Below are positions 53,878 through 64,000 of a DNA stretch of 64,000 nucleotides, piece by piece. This DNA is from Kalmusia sp. IMI 367209 (lineage: Eukaryota; Ascomycota; Dothideomycetes; Pleosporales; Didymosphaeriaceae): positions 3,720,001 to 3,784,000 of the forward strand of contig JAPEUQ010000001.1 of the NCBI GenBank assembly GCA_027946365.1. The letters run 5' to 3'. Each line of letters begins with the position of its first letter. The stretch's first letter is position 1. The notes beneath the pieces were generated by a model. That model saw only the letters and a list, made by a program, of their open reading frames with translations, did no database searches and was not told where the DNA came from. The position numbers were made by a program, and so were the translations under genes.

Positions 53878-55431
53878 TCAATAACTAAACTCCCTCTGAG
53901 TGCCCGTCGCATTCGACCCCAAAGCGCTCAATCTCTTATTCCTCCACTGGTAATAGAACCGCAGCCCTACACACCCCACAGCGACCATGATAAGCATCGC
54001 AAAGTTCGTCCAGTGACCTGTCGGGTACCCTCTCTCCTTTTCATCCGCCTTGTAGATCCATACTCCCACGATCTGGCCCGGCGCCCCCCACGAGACATTG
54101 AGTGCGATAGCAAGGCCTGCAGCGGCGGTGCTGTGCATATTGCTGCTCAACCAACCTAGTAAGGGAGGTATGCAGGAAAATGATCCACTGGATGCTACAA
54201 TCAGGCAGCCGTAACGCGCATGGTAGCTGTCTGCTGGGAGGAGAGCGGAGGCAAGGAAGCCGATTGCCCCGATGGTGGATAAGACGGCGGCGTGGAGGGC
54301 ACGGGCATTGAAATGATCGGATGACCAAGCTGTGATAATTGAGACGACGTATGCAACAGCGTAGGGAGGTACGGTCATAAGCTGTGCCTGGAGATTCGCA
54401 TATCCCAAACCCGCAGTGATTGTGGGTGTGAAGAGGGACAGGGAGCTGAAGGGTGCGGATATTCCAAAGTAGATGACATAGTGGACCCAAAGACGCGCAT
54501 CCAAGAGTGTTGCTTTTGCTGTCTTCCAGTCTAATGATGGGGCGTCGCCTTTGGAGCCTTCTTTTTCAAGACGCGCAACAGCGAGTTCACGCTCCGAAGT
54601 TGTCAGCCAGCTCGCTTCTTCGGGATAATCTGGTAAGAAGAACCACACTGCTACTGAGGAAATGCAAGACGGAATGCCTTCCAGGATGAAGAGCCAGCGC
54701 CAAGCTTCGAGGCCATGAACCATCTTCATGTGGCCTACACCGTATGCAATTGCGCCTCCAAATGCACCAGCTAGCGTTGCTGAAGCAAGAATGATAGCAA
54801 CACGCATTGAGCGTTCCTTCGCCCGGTACCAGAAGGTCAGATAATACACAAGACCCGGGAAAAGGCCCGCTTCGAACATCCCGAGGAGGAAGCGCACAGC
54901 GGTAACAGTGGCATAGTTGTGTGCGCCCCCGAGGCCAATGGTGCAGGCTCCCCAAGAGAACATTAGGAATGCGATCCATCGGCTGGGCTTGCACTTCTTC
55001 AGGAAGTAGTTTGATGGTACCTCGAAGACAGCGTAGGCAACAAGGAATACCATGAGAGCGATTGTGTATTGGTAATTGGTCATGTGCGTGACTTGGAGGA
55101 GGGACTCCCCTTCACTGGCATTGAGCGTCTTCGCATTGCCTTTGCGCTATTAATACTATGTCAAATGTCATCAGGACAGAACTTACCAATGTTGCTTCGG
55201 TCTCTAAGAAGCAGAGGAGATAGATTGCTGCAGCCAGAGGGACGATGCGCAAGTCCTGTTTCCAGACCAATCTTTTCGTCGCGACAGGATCGAAGTAATC
55301 CTCGACTACATCAACGCGTTCATTGTCCTGTACTGCATGTTAGACCATAACACCCCACAAAAATTCTGCCTTAGACCCACGTTAAGCTTCTCGATGTTCT
55401 TCTCGCCGCCTACATCCTCGTGAAGCGACAT
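53878..55431 (-). CDS. Second Dal5-like MFS permease
   Basis: Three exons: 55381-55431 (MSLHEDVGG...), 55187-55327 and 53878-55146; 486 aa. Introns are GTGGGT..TACAG and GTAAGT..TTAATAG. Anion:cation symporter family permease of the plasma membrane, about 12 TM helices: YTIALMVFLVAYAVFEVPSNYFLKK (TM2), FLLGMFEAGLFPGLVYYLTFWY (TM4) and onward. At the exon 2/3 border the family motif (L)DRSNIGNAK is present in the DNA but in another phase; the read frame gives LETEAT-LRKGNAK instead (see findings). Substrate unknown. It lies next to a cutinase, hydrolase and SDR, in a gene group that could serve uptake of breakdown products. Confidence 0.88.
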
Positions 55432-56691
55432 CCTGCGCGGAATTGTACTGGTTTCGTACAACAGAAGAACGCAATGTAGAATAAGAGGGAAATGAGCGAA
55501 GCAAAATTCCAAGGTCCCAAGAAAAGTTGTTGTCAACCCTTAACCTGCCCAGGGAAAGCTTGGGTTGTAGGGCATCGCGCACGACTCATGTGAGGTTGGA
55601 TCGTTGTTCTGATTGGCGTTGTTAGAGTCGGGGTCCACCCGCATGGCTATAGATATGCCGAACCCCGCACCTACCCCAACTGTTATTGTGGACATCGGCC
55701 TGCAAATAGCGAAGTCCTCATCAGTGTGCTGCGCAGCTGCCAGGCTGTACAATACCATTTATCACTGATCACATTGAAAGGGAGAAAGGTTCTTCTCTAA
55801 TCAGGGCCATATCAGCGCAGTTTTCGATCAAGCTAAAGCACCCCTACATTGTATTGGATGTTGCGTGGGGTGTCTATTGGATCCCCTAATTCGCATATCG
55901 GAATTCCATTGTGAAGTCGGACGAGGTGCCTTAATCATGCGAATGACTTGCGAAATAGTCGGTCTTTCGGAGCTTTGGTAATGACACAGGGGACAAGTCG
56001 TACGACTTAGCGGGAAGGTTACAAAGTTGGTGGATCGCCCTGAGTTGCCTTTAGGTACTGCTACACGGCTCCAAGACGCACAGCGCACGGAGCGACGGGA
56101 ACCTTGCATACAGTTACCATGAACACACCTCACAAGGCAGACATTACCTATTTTTCCTTGCTGCTATCTAGGTTGAGTAAGTCGGGTTTAAATTCTAGCT
56201 AAACATCAAGATACACTACCTACGGCCAAATATGACGAAACCTTTGCATTGATGATCATCTTTCGCCGCCCTCATCCTAAGCCGAAGCTTGATTCCGTCA
56301 TGTTACATTAATAGGTTGGAGGATGAAGGTATGGTTCGCATGGATGCGTGAAAAGTCTGTGATGCTAGAAGGTGAGATCATGACGGCTAACAAACAAATT
56401 CATTTCTTCGTTGCAGTGCAGTGGTGCTTCTGAGCTTCTGAACTTCTTCGACTCTGTATTGTTCAGCTTCACAACTTGATTATTGTTTAGCTAGAGCTTA
56501 TAGGGGTCACGGAGGGAATAAATTGACTTGATCAGTCCACTGTAACCAATTGTGAGGTCGTACATCGCTACGTTTCAGGAATAGTCATGTCATCTGGAAG
56601 ATACAGCTGAATAAGCGCACCTTTCTCGACCTCGCCTCATCGTAATACATAAGACATCGACCGTCAACGCTCCAGGATTTTCTATATTACC
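55432..56691. other. Divergent intergenic region
   Basis: About 1.26 kb between the permease (-) and the hydrolase (+). Several GT-rich frames, no supported gene. Confidence 0.55.
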
Positions 56692-57830
56692 ATGTTTCGG
56701 CCATTTTGCTTCAAAACTATCAATATGGATACCGACCGATACGAGAGCGTGCAGTCTAGGCGAGAGGTTTTTTACGTCGGCGGCGAGTACAGCACCATCA
56801 CCGTAAGCTGTCTCCCAATCAAACGGGCTTACACTGACGTAAACAGGAAGGCAACACAAAAACACAATGCATGATCGGCCAAATCTATGTAGAGAAGCTT
56901 ACGCCGCCTGATACAATTCAACAATACCCCATCATCTTCATCGCTGGCGCCGGCCAAACTGGGACAAACTTCCTAGAGACACCGGATGGCCGACCCGGTT
57001 GGGCGCATTTCTTCCTCGCACATGGATTCACTGTGTACCTCACGGACCAGCCTTCTCGCGGTCGCTCGGCATGGCATCCTTCCATCGGCTCGATGGGCAC
57101 GATGAGCACGGCTGATGTTGAAACGTTCTTCACCGCCGTGTCATCGCATAATCTGTGGCCGCAGTCAAAGCTACATACACAGTGGCCCGGAACCGGGAAA
57201 GTTGGAGATCCAATATTCGACGCTTTCTTTGCTTCGCAAGTTCAATTTCAAGTAGATAAATTGACTGCTGAGAATCAGAATGCGAAGGCATACTCGGCGC
57301 TACTTGACCGTATTGGTGAAGCGTACGTAGTAACACACAGTCAGGCTGGAGCATACGGATGGCGTATTGGGGACGCAAGGCCGTTGCTCGTCAAGGGTCT
57401 TGTAGCGCTGGAACCGAGTGGCCCACCGTTCGAGAAGAGATATCCGTTCCAAGGCCAAAAGATTGCGTTTGGTATCACAGATGGGGAGATTGGGTACGAA
57501 CCATCTGCGGGTACGAACGGTGAGGCTCTCCAGACGAACAGAGTTCCGGCAATCGATGAAGATCACTATGAGTGCATTCTACAAGCCAACCCAGCTAAGG
57601 AGCTAAAGAACCTTTCGAAAATACCAGTGTTAGTGGTCACATCAGAAGCAAGCTACCACGCACCATACGACTATAACACAGTTCTGTTTCTCCAACAAGC
57701 TGGCGTAAGCGTCGAGCACTTAGACCTACCTAGAGTAGGTATCAAAGGAAATGGCCACATGTTCTTCATGGAACTCAACAATCTCACCATCGCAGAGAAG
57801 GTCGTTCAATGGCTAAAGCAGCAGCACTAA
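56692..57830 (+). CDS. Alpha/beta hydrolase
   Basis: Two exons, 56692-56802 and 56847-57830 (intron GTAAGC..AAACAG with CTGAC branch); 364 aa. Fold starts QQYPIIFIAGAGQTGTNFLETPDGRPGWA, with the oxyanion region in IAGAGQTG; LTDQPSRGRS follows. The nucleophile Ser is in HSQAG (S202, motif HSxAG as G-x-S-x-G variant), and a late GNGHMFF gives the His. No signal peptide is convincing (MFRPFCFKTIN), so it may be intracellular. Members act on esters, lactones or epoxides; substrate unknown. A second in-frame Met at residue 12 may be the true start. Convergent with the SDR gene, only 18 bp apart. Confidence 0.88.
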
Positions 57831-57848
57831 GGTTTGGCCGTGAATGCA

Positions 57849-58943
57849 TTAGTACGTAGCAGGTAAGACACTCAATCGCCCCCCATCGGTCAACAAAACG
57901 TTCCCGTTGATATATGCTCCAGCTCTGCTAACCAAGAACAGCACTGCACCAGCCATATCCTGCACGTCTCCGGCTCTCTCTTCAGGAACAAGGTCTCGCG
58001 TAAATTTTAGCCCTCGATCGAGCATAGGTTGAGTCATCTCGCTTGGGTAGACTGCGCATGGTTAGCCTACGGCAACCCCCTTACTCCACCCTGCTTCTTA
58101 TGACGGTCAAACAAAGCGAGCAACTCGACTTACATCCCGGTGCAATAACATTACTCCTAATGCCGTACTCGACCAATGTGCTAGCAAACTGCTTCATCAA
58201 ATGCACAACCCCGGCCTTACTACCCCCATACGCATACCCGCCATTCAGCGGCACGCGATTGAATGCCCCTATACTACTCGTCGCGATGACCTGGCTCTTC
58301 TGCACCACGTTCCTCTTTTTGTTTCCTTTATCTAAAAGATCGAGAAATGCAACGATCGCGAAGAACACGCCGCCGTTGTTGACGGCGTAGGTCTGTGTGA
58401 AGTCGGACGTGTCCTGACTAGAATCAGAGAAAGATGCAATGCGAGGCACGTGGCATTCATGCATAACGTACTATGGCCCATAGCTTCTCGCGGAACTCAG
58501 AGAGAGGTGCGGATTTTTGGAGGGAGGGTACAACGGGCCCGTTTATGCCGTGATTGGCGATCAATAAGTTGATATAGCCAATGTCATTCTCAATCTTCCC
58601 CACCGCAGCGGAAAGGTCTTTCTTTGATGTGGCATCTGCGCGGATGGGATGTATCTTGCCATGTTTCTGTCACGTGTTCAGATGAAATAAGGTGAATGCG
58701 GGAGGAGAATGTGTACTGCTGTGCCGGCGGCCTTCTCAAGAACGTCCAGTCGGCGGCCGAGTATGTATACGGTCGCGCCATTTGCTTCGAGTGCTTGGGC
58801 GAGCATGAGGCCAATGCCTTCTCACTCATGTCAGATATCGTGTCATCTCTGTGTGTTAGTGTAGACGTACCTGTACCTCCGCCTGTTATTACGGCGATGA
58901 GGCCATTGACGCCAAAGAGCGTTGCAGGGTCAAGATCTGCCAT
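57849..58943 (-). CDS. Short-chain dehydrogenase/reductase (SDR)
   Basis: Five exons: 58871-58943, 58717-58817, 58472-58666, 58134-58413 and 57849-58051; 283 aa. NAD(P)-dependent oxidoreductase, classical SDR. TGGGTGIG (residues 20-27) binds the cofactor, NHG marks the central strand, SS in IATSSIGAF is the catalytic Ser, YGGSK supplies Tyr and Lys. C-terminal VLLTDGGRLSVLPATY. Exon 2 uses an AAG acceptor (GAGAAG, branch CTGAC). Cytosolic; substrate an alcohol or ketone not determinable. Its 3' end is 18 bp from that of the hydrolase at 57830, so transcripts overlap and the two may be co-regulated. Confidence 0.9.
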
Positions 58944-60074
58944 TCTGGGTTGATTGTAGTCTTTTGATACGGAGATGTCTTCACAGGAGATGTATTACTG
59001 GGACAGTGAAATCAAAAATAATACTCTACATATTTGCAGCTCTGTCTATTCACGTAGGCAGTAGTTACCCGTCCTCCGGTAACGGCGTACACTTGTGGGA
59101 AGTGGGTCCATCATAGAGCACGTCATTCGTGAATGCTCGCACGTTCCATTGAACCAATGTCAACAAATAGTCTCTCAATAGGAACATAACCGAAGACTCG
59201 AAATACACCAAAAAATTCGGAGAGCTCGCATTCATGCGGAAGTGATCTTTGAATGGTAGGCCCAGGACGACGAATGCGCAGCCATGCTCAGACTTACGTA
59301 CTCTAGCCTTTCTATAGCGAATCTCATGCTACACCGAAACCAGCCTCGAGCACAAACTTGATTAAAGGCGCCTATAGCTACATGGCCGTAGTATTTTAGT
59401 CCTTGAGTCAGGATTGGAGGAAAATTACATCTACATATAGAGAGAACATGCTTTGCATAAGATCCCTTTACCGTAGCCTCGCCTATACGAAAACACAGCT
59501 GGTTTCAGCCTCAGTTTCGCCATCGCGCATGTCAAACGTCGCATCCCTCTCAATCAAGGTAGCGAAGCGAGCCTGTAAAACCTCACTTTCGCAATGCAAC
59601 ACGATCTCTTATCTCAAATGTACGTGATAGTGTTTATAGTTGCGCGTCGTAAGCCCGGGAACAAGAGATCCACGATGCAGATGCAGAAAAGAGAATTCGA
59701 GAACTGTGATCGAGTCCGAAGGTGCTGTTGTGGTCGACGCTGTGCAACACTTCGCTTGCCCGGCAACGTGAAAATCTCCTTGCCTCAGTCTCCTCGTGTG
59801 ATCTCCATGTAGTGCGTCTCATCCACCCCCAACCCAACGCCTAGCAGCGCCTGGCAGCTGCTCCTCCGCAATCACCTCTTACCTGTCTTATCCCAGCCCG
59901 TTCATATAAAATCCTCGTACTACCACTTCCCACAATGCATGCTCATCAGCAGCGCCAACTTCCTTCTCTTGTTCTCCTTCCATTCTTTTGGCTGGCCCAT
60001 CCATTCTTTTTGATTCTCTAGCTTCATATACATATTTACTTCACCTTCTTTGATATATATTGTCTTTGGCAAAA
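58944..60074. other. Intergenic
   Basis: About 1.1 kb between divergent genes; only the TATA box at 59905 is noted. Confidence 0.55.
59905..59911 (+). promoter_or_regulatory. TATA box
   Basis: TATAAAA 170 nt upstream of the ATG at 60075. Confidence 0.45.
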
Positions 60075-60778
60075 ATGAAGTTCTCAATCATCCTTCTGAT
60101 CGCGGCCACGGCCTCTGCGGCAGTCGTCGGGCGCCAGAATGGTAATGGAAGGGGTGGACGAGGAGGTCGATTTCGCCAGGGCGCTCAGCAAGGCCAAAAC
60201 GCGCAATTGGACCAAGCTGGCCAGCAAACCCAGGACGCCACTCAGGACCAGGCGCAGACAGGCCAACAGACGCAGACCGGTGCGGCTACTAGCGGCCTCG
60301 CTCGGGGCGCGGAGACAATCGTCTTGAAAGAGACAGACGGTGTTCCGGGCAATGAATGCATCACCTTCCGCAACAACGGTATACACCCATTGTTTTCTCC
60401 ATGTACCCAACGAGAACTAACTCTTACACAGGCGAAATGGTTGATGCTGCATGCGTCAACGAAGCTGCCGATCGCCAACTACAAGCCTCGACCGTCAACG
60501 GTGCCAACGTTCTTGCCGTGCAGCGCTCCTTCACCGCCGGCTTCCGGCCTGATCTCGTCGGTGTAGACGCTTGCGTTGGCTTCAACGGCACGACGTTCAA
60601 GGCGCTGCCCTGTAATGATGCGAACCTGGATCCAGTCAGTTTCACAGGAAACCAGCTGGTGAGCGCGAGTGGTGCGTGCCAGAGCGGGCATGATGGAGCC
60701 GCACAATTGACCGTGGATCCCACCGGTCAGCAGTGCGCTGAATTGACGAGCACCGTCACGCAAGCTACACCTCCGTAG
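60075..60778 (+). CDS. Secreted Q/G-rich cysteine-containing protein
   Basis: Two exons, 60075-60378 and 60432-60778 (intron GTATAC..TACACAG); 216 aa. Signal peptide MKFSIILLIAATASA. After it a low-complexity segment (GRGGRGGRF, QQGQ, TQDQAQTGQQ) to about residue 75, then a compact domain with six cysteines: NECITF, AACVNE, DACVGF, LPCNDA, GACQSG, QQCAEL. The start ECITFRNNGEMVDAACVNEAADRQ is typical of a conserved but unnamed fungal secreted family. No catalytic motif. Likely apoplastic or wall-linked; effector or wall protein cannot be told apart. Confidence 0.82.
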
Positions 60779-62393
60779 ATGATGAAGAGAAGACGGAGAG
60801 AACGGGATAGTGGATAATTTAGTGCTCGGTGTGTATGACTGATTAGTTAAGAAGTCATCATCGAAGTCTTGGATCACTGAGTATGGAGTCATCCCTGCTT
60901 GTTGTAAATATATCTTCAGATGAGTCACCTCAAGTTGCGACTTGACGACTCATTGATTCTGCCCACATTTCAATCTTAGGCAATTATGCTTTGCCACATA
61001 ATGTGTTCTCTCTTCTCACAATGCCAGTTTCTTCACCAGCTTCCGTCATTGTTTAGACGCGCATTCGCATAAGCTTTTAGTCCATGGCTTTCTCTTGTCC
61101 AATCTGACCTGATCGACCGAGATCCGCGTATAGAGGATAAAGTCACATAGGTGAACACATTCCGAATGAGCGCCTAGGTTCAGATGTAAAGCACATATAA
61201 GGGTGATGATGTCAAGGTTGATCGTCCAATCTGCTTCAACGTCTTCTGCCAACAGGTCATTGGGAAATACCATCAGAAAACGAGGAATTGTCAAAGTTTT
61301 GGAATCTGCGGATTAGTTTCAGTATAAGAGGATAGCATAAGCTCGCAAGCGTTGTATTTTGCGGCTCATGTATCTTCAACGAACGTCGCTAACAATAGTA
61401 TTTAGACATCGAAGCTGTTTAGATTGACTTTCTCGGTGAGAAGCGGAGTCTTGAATGACCGGACGAGCAGAGCATTGGAAGTTGGGTATTCAAGAAGCTC
61501 CCCGCGTCAATTGCACCAGGTGCTGAATAGTGTAAAATAAGGCAGCATGCAGATGTCCAAACGTGGGGTTGGGTAACATCTGCCGTACCCTCTGCTAAGC
61601 TCCATGCGGCTAACTCCACATAGTGACCTCACATGCGGATTCCACGATGTTCGCCGTTAATGCCTCCGATGCCATCGCAACCCTTCAACATGAAGCCGTT
61701 GTAATGCCCAAAACTGGACATAACGGCGAGCCGTTTCCTCGAATCAAACAGTCCCGCCGTCAACTGCCGGCCCGGGGACCTGTCCACCCCGCAATTTAAA
61801 TCTGATCCCCGCTTGGAAAGATGCACTACGTAATGCACGCACCCCGGAAGAACATCGGGGACTTGGAGGAGGCCGATGGTCGCGGTGGGTCTTTGAAAGC
61901 TCCACAGGAGATTCGCGGTGCTCGAGTCGTGGGAGTGGGGATTTTTTCATTGCGATGATGAGGGGTGCTTCTTCGAATTCTGCTGCCAAAAAGCAGCTCA
62001 TTGAGAACAGCAAAGCGTATGCTTCGAATATCGAGGGCTAAATATGTTAAGATTCACATCAAGAAGCACTAGTAGTTCTAAAGGGGCGTATCGCCACATT
62101 TTGGATCGCCTTATAAACAGGCTGTTCCATGCAGCCTGACACTAGTCATGGGGACTATACTATATACCCGCAAAAGGCTTGTCCACCGGACCAGGAAACC
62201 GGTGCGGACACTGCCAGCTCGAAAACTGGTTAGACAATTGTAAAAGCGTACCTATGTTGCAAGGAACACGCAAGATACCTCGGGAGAGAAGTTTCGTTTA
62301 GTTCGTACCAATATATGAAGGGGGTCGTCGATCTCGACTTTAAATCCTCAGGCTCCTGAGCTCCATCGCTCGTCATTGCAACCGATCATCAAT
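60779..62393. other. Intergenic with TATA-like motif near 62311
   Basis: About 1.6 kb; no supported gene. ATATATGAAG at 62311-62320 lies 75-85 nt upstream of the carboxylesterase ATG. Confidence 0.55.
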
Positions 62394-64000
62394 ATGCTGT
62401 CCACTTCAGCGTTGGCCTTTGGCGTTCTGGTTGGCGTCGCAGCTGCGGCACCCTTTGCTTCCTTGGATAGTCATGCTCCATCGGCATCTGCGCCCAAAGC
62501 CGAACTGAAAAATGGAACCTACGTTGGTGTGCATTCGACGCAGTACAACCAAGACTATTTCTTAGGAATACCGTATGCGCAACCTCCTGTCGGTAGCCTC
62601 CGATTCAGGAACCCCGTGAACTTGAATGAGAGCTGGGCCCAAGACAGACAAGCAACACAATATTCTAAAGAGGTATGTTTCAGCAGCTTTCGGGAACCTC
62701 TTTATACTGATAAAGGCCTCTAGTGTTACGGGTATGGCTCTGATCAGTGGAACTACGAGGTTGGAGAAGACTGTCTATATCTCAACGTGATTCGACCTGC
62801 TGGATACCAGAACCAGACTCTACCTGTTGCATTTTGGATCCATGGTGGGGGCTTTTTCCAAGGCGGAGGCGTCGATCAACGGTACAACTTGTCCTACATG
62901 GTTCAGAACTCAGTTGATATCGGGAAACCAATCATTGCCGTAAGCATCAACTATCGATTGAGTGCCTGGGGTTTCTTGAGCGGCAGCCAAGAGGTTGCAG
63001 AGAGTGGCGAGATGAACTTTGGCATAAGGGACCAGCGTTTGGCACTGCAGTGGGTACAGGAGAACATTGAGGCATTTGGAGGTAGGTCCCGGGACTGTTA
63101 GAGTCAATTTATAGTGGAAAAAGCTAACAATGTTTTGCAGGCGATTGCGAAAAAGTTACCATCTTCGGTGAGAGCGCCGGAGCCGCATCTGTCGGTATTC
63201 ACCTGATTGCTTATGGCGGCCGCGATGATGGACTGTTCCGTGGTGCCGTGATGCAGAGTGGTAATCCGATCTTCTACGGGCAACTCAAAGATCCGCTTGG
63301 TAACGCCGCAATGTACAATGAGCTCCTCGATAGAACGAGCTGCAGCAATGCGTCGAGCCCACTTGGGTGCCTCCGTGATTTGCCGGCAGAGAAACTCAAT
63401 ACTGCTATTAACTCTACGAGCGCAACGCTCAATACCACGCTGGCACGGTTTTCGCCTTTCAAGGATGGCGACATCATAGCCGACTATGGCTCTAAGCAAC
63501 TCGCAGAAGGCCGGTTCGTCCATGTACCAATCATCGACGGTGCAAACTCGGACGAAGGGTCTGCTTTCAGTCCCCAGGGCATCAACACCACCGAAGACTT
63601 CTACACGGCCGTAGTCAATGGGAGCTATCCGGTGCCAGCTGACTTCGGCAAGAAAGTATTGGAAGTATATCCGGACGATCTATCGGTCAATGTTATTGAG
63701 AACCTGGGAGACACCCGTCCAGGACCGCCTTATGGAACGCAGTTCCGCCGTTCTGCGTCTTATTTTGGAGACGCAGTCTTCATTGCCAATCGGAGGAAAA
63801 CGTGCGAAACATGGGCTGCTGCTGGCCTCTCGGCATATTGCTATCGCTTCAATGCGATACCAGCGGGCCTCCCACCCCAGATCGGCGTCACGCATTTCCA
63901 GGAAGTTGCATTCGTCTTTCTCAATCGCGAGGGCACTGGTTACTTCCCTGCTGCCACGCCGCCTTTTGAGGGTAAAGGCCAGAATTATATCGACCTAGCC
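62394..64000 (+). CDS. Type-B carboxylesterase/lipase, 5' part (cut by window edge)
   Basis: Exons 62394-62672, 62724-63081 and 63141 to the right edge; 499 codons without stop, so incomplete. Introns are GTATGT..CTCTAG and GTAGGT..TTGCAG. Signal peptide (MLSTSALAFGVLVGVAAAA). Family hallmarks: FLGIPYAQPP near the N-terminus, EDCLYLNV, oxyanion HGGGFFQGGG, catalytic Ser in GESAGA (S224), acid in GANSDEGSAF; the catalytic His would lie beyond the edge. Multiple N-glycosylation sites. Secreted esterase cleaving esters of acyl or phenolic acids; substrate unknown. Confidence 0.93.

Noticed and set aside
1..64000. CRISPR arrays, rRNA, transposons with terminal repeats
   Set aside because: None seen; no regularly spaced repeats, and no transposase or reverse transcriptase motif in any frame.

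Overview
The window comes from a filamentous ascomycete (Pezizomycotina, most likely Dothideomycetes; the class is an inference from overall gene style, not from a marker). The support is many short spliceosomal introns of about 46-110 nt with GTRNGT donors, CTRAY branch points and YAG acceptors, fungal-specific families (Zn2Cys6 factor, Dal5-like permeases, unspecific peroxygenase, cutinase) and a tRNA-Val(AAC) with a short intron. There are no operons, and genes lie on both strands with their own promoters.

The left part (1-36.7 kb) is mostly core genome. In order it holds: the N-terminal part of an AT-hook-like protein cut by the window edge (-), a B-type cyclin (-), a C-terminal Zn2Cys6 regulator with 5' UTR introns (+), a transglutaminase-like protein (+), the decapping enhancer EDC3 (+), an M20 peptidase/amidohydrolase (-), two unrelated 2-oxoglutarate/Fe(II) oxygenases in tandem (+,+), a farnesylated class A J-protein (-) divergent from mitochondrial glutamyl-tRNA synthetase (+), a 1392-residue hydrolase-like/ankyrin/CorA-like membrane protein (+), tRNA-Val (-), a small hypothetical (+), a Dal5-like permease (-), a SAM methyltransferase (-) and a sugar transporter (+).

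The right part (37-64 kb) is sparse and accessory-looking. It is dominated by secreted proteins and catabolic enzymes: a secreted amidohydrolase, a hypothetical protein, two convergent cysteine-rich secreted proteins, remnants of a broken gene, a Kex2-site secreted protein, a short heme-thiolate peroxygenase, a cutinase-family esterase, a second Dal5-like permease, an alpha/beta hydrolase and an SDR (converging), a Q/G-rich secreted protein, and a type-B carboxylesterase that runs off the right edge. Together the peroxygenase, esterases, hydrolase, SDR and permease would suit oxidation, ester cleavage and uptake of external aromatic or cuticle-type substrates; this is inference from neighbourhood only.

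Four frame breaks in three conserved genes are all +1, and each lies in or beside a short base run. Removing one base restores family-like sequence. This points to base-calling errors in the assembly rather than biology, and those genes are annotated as continuous.
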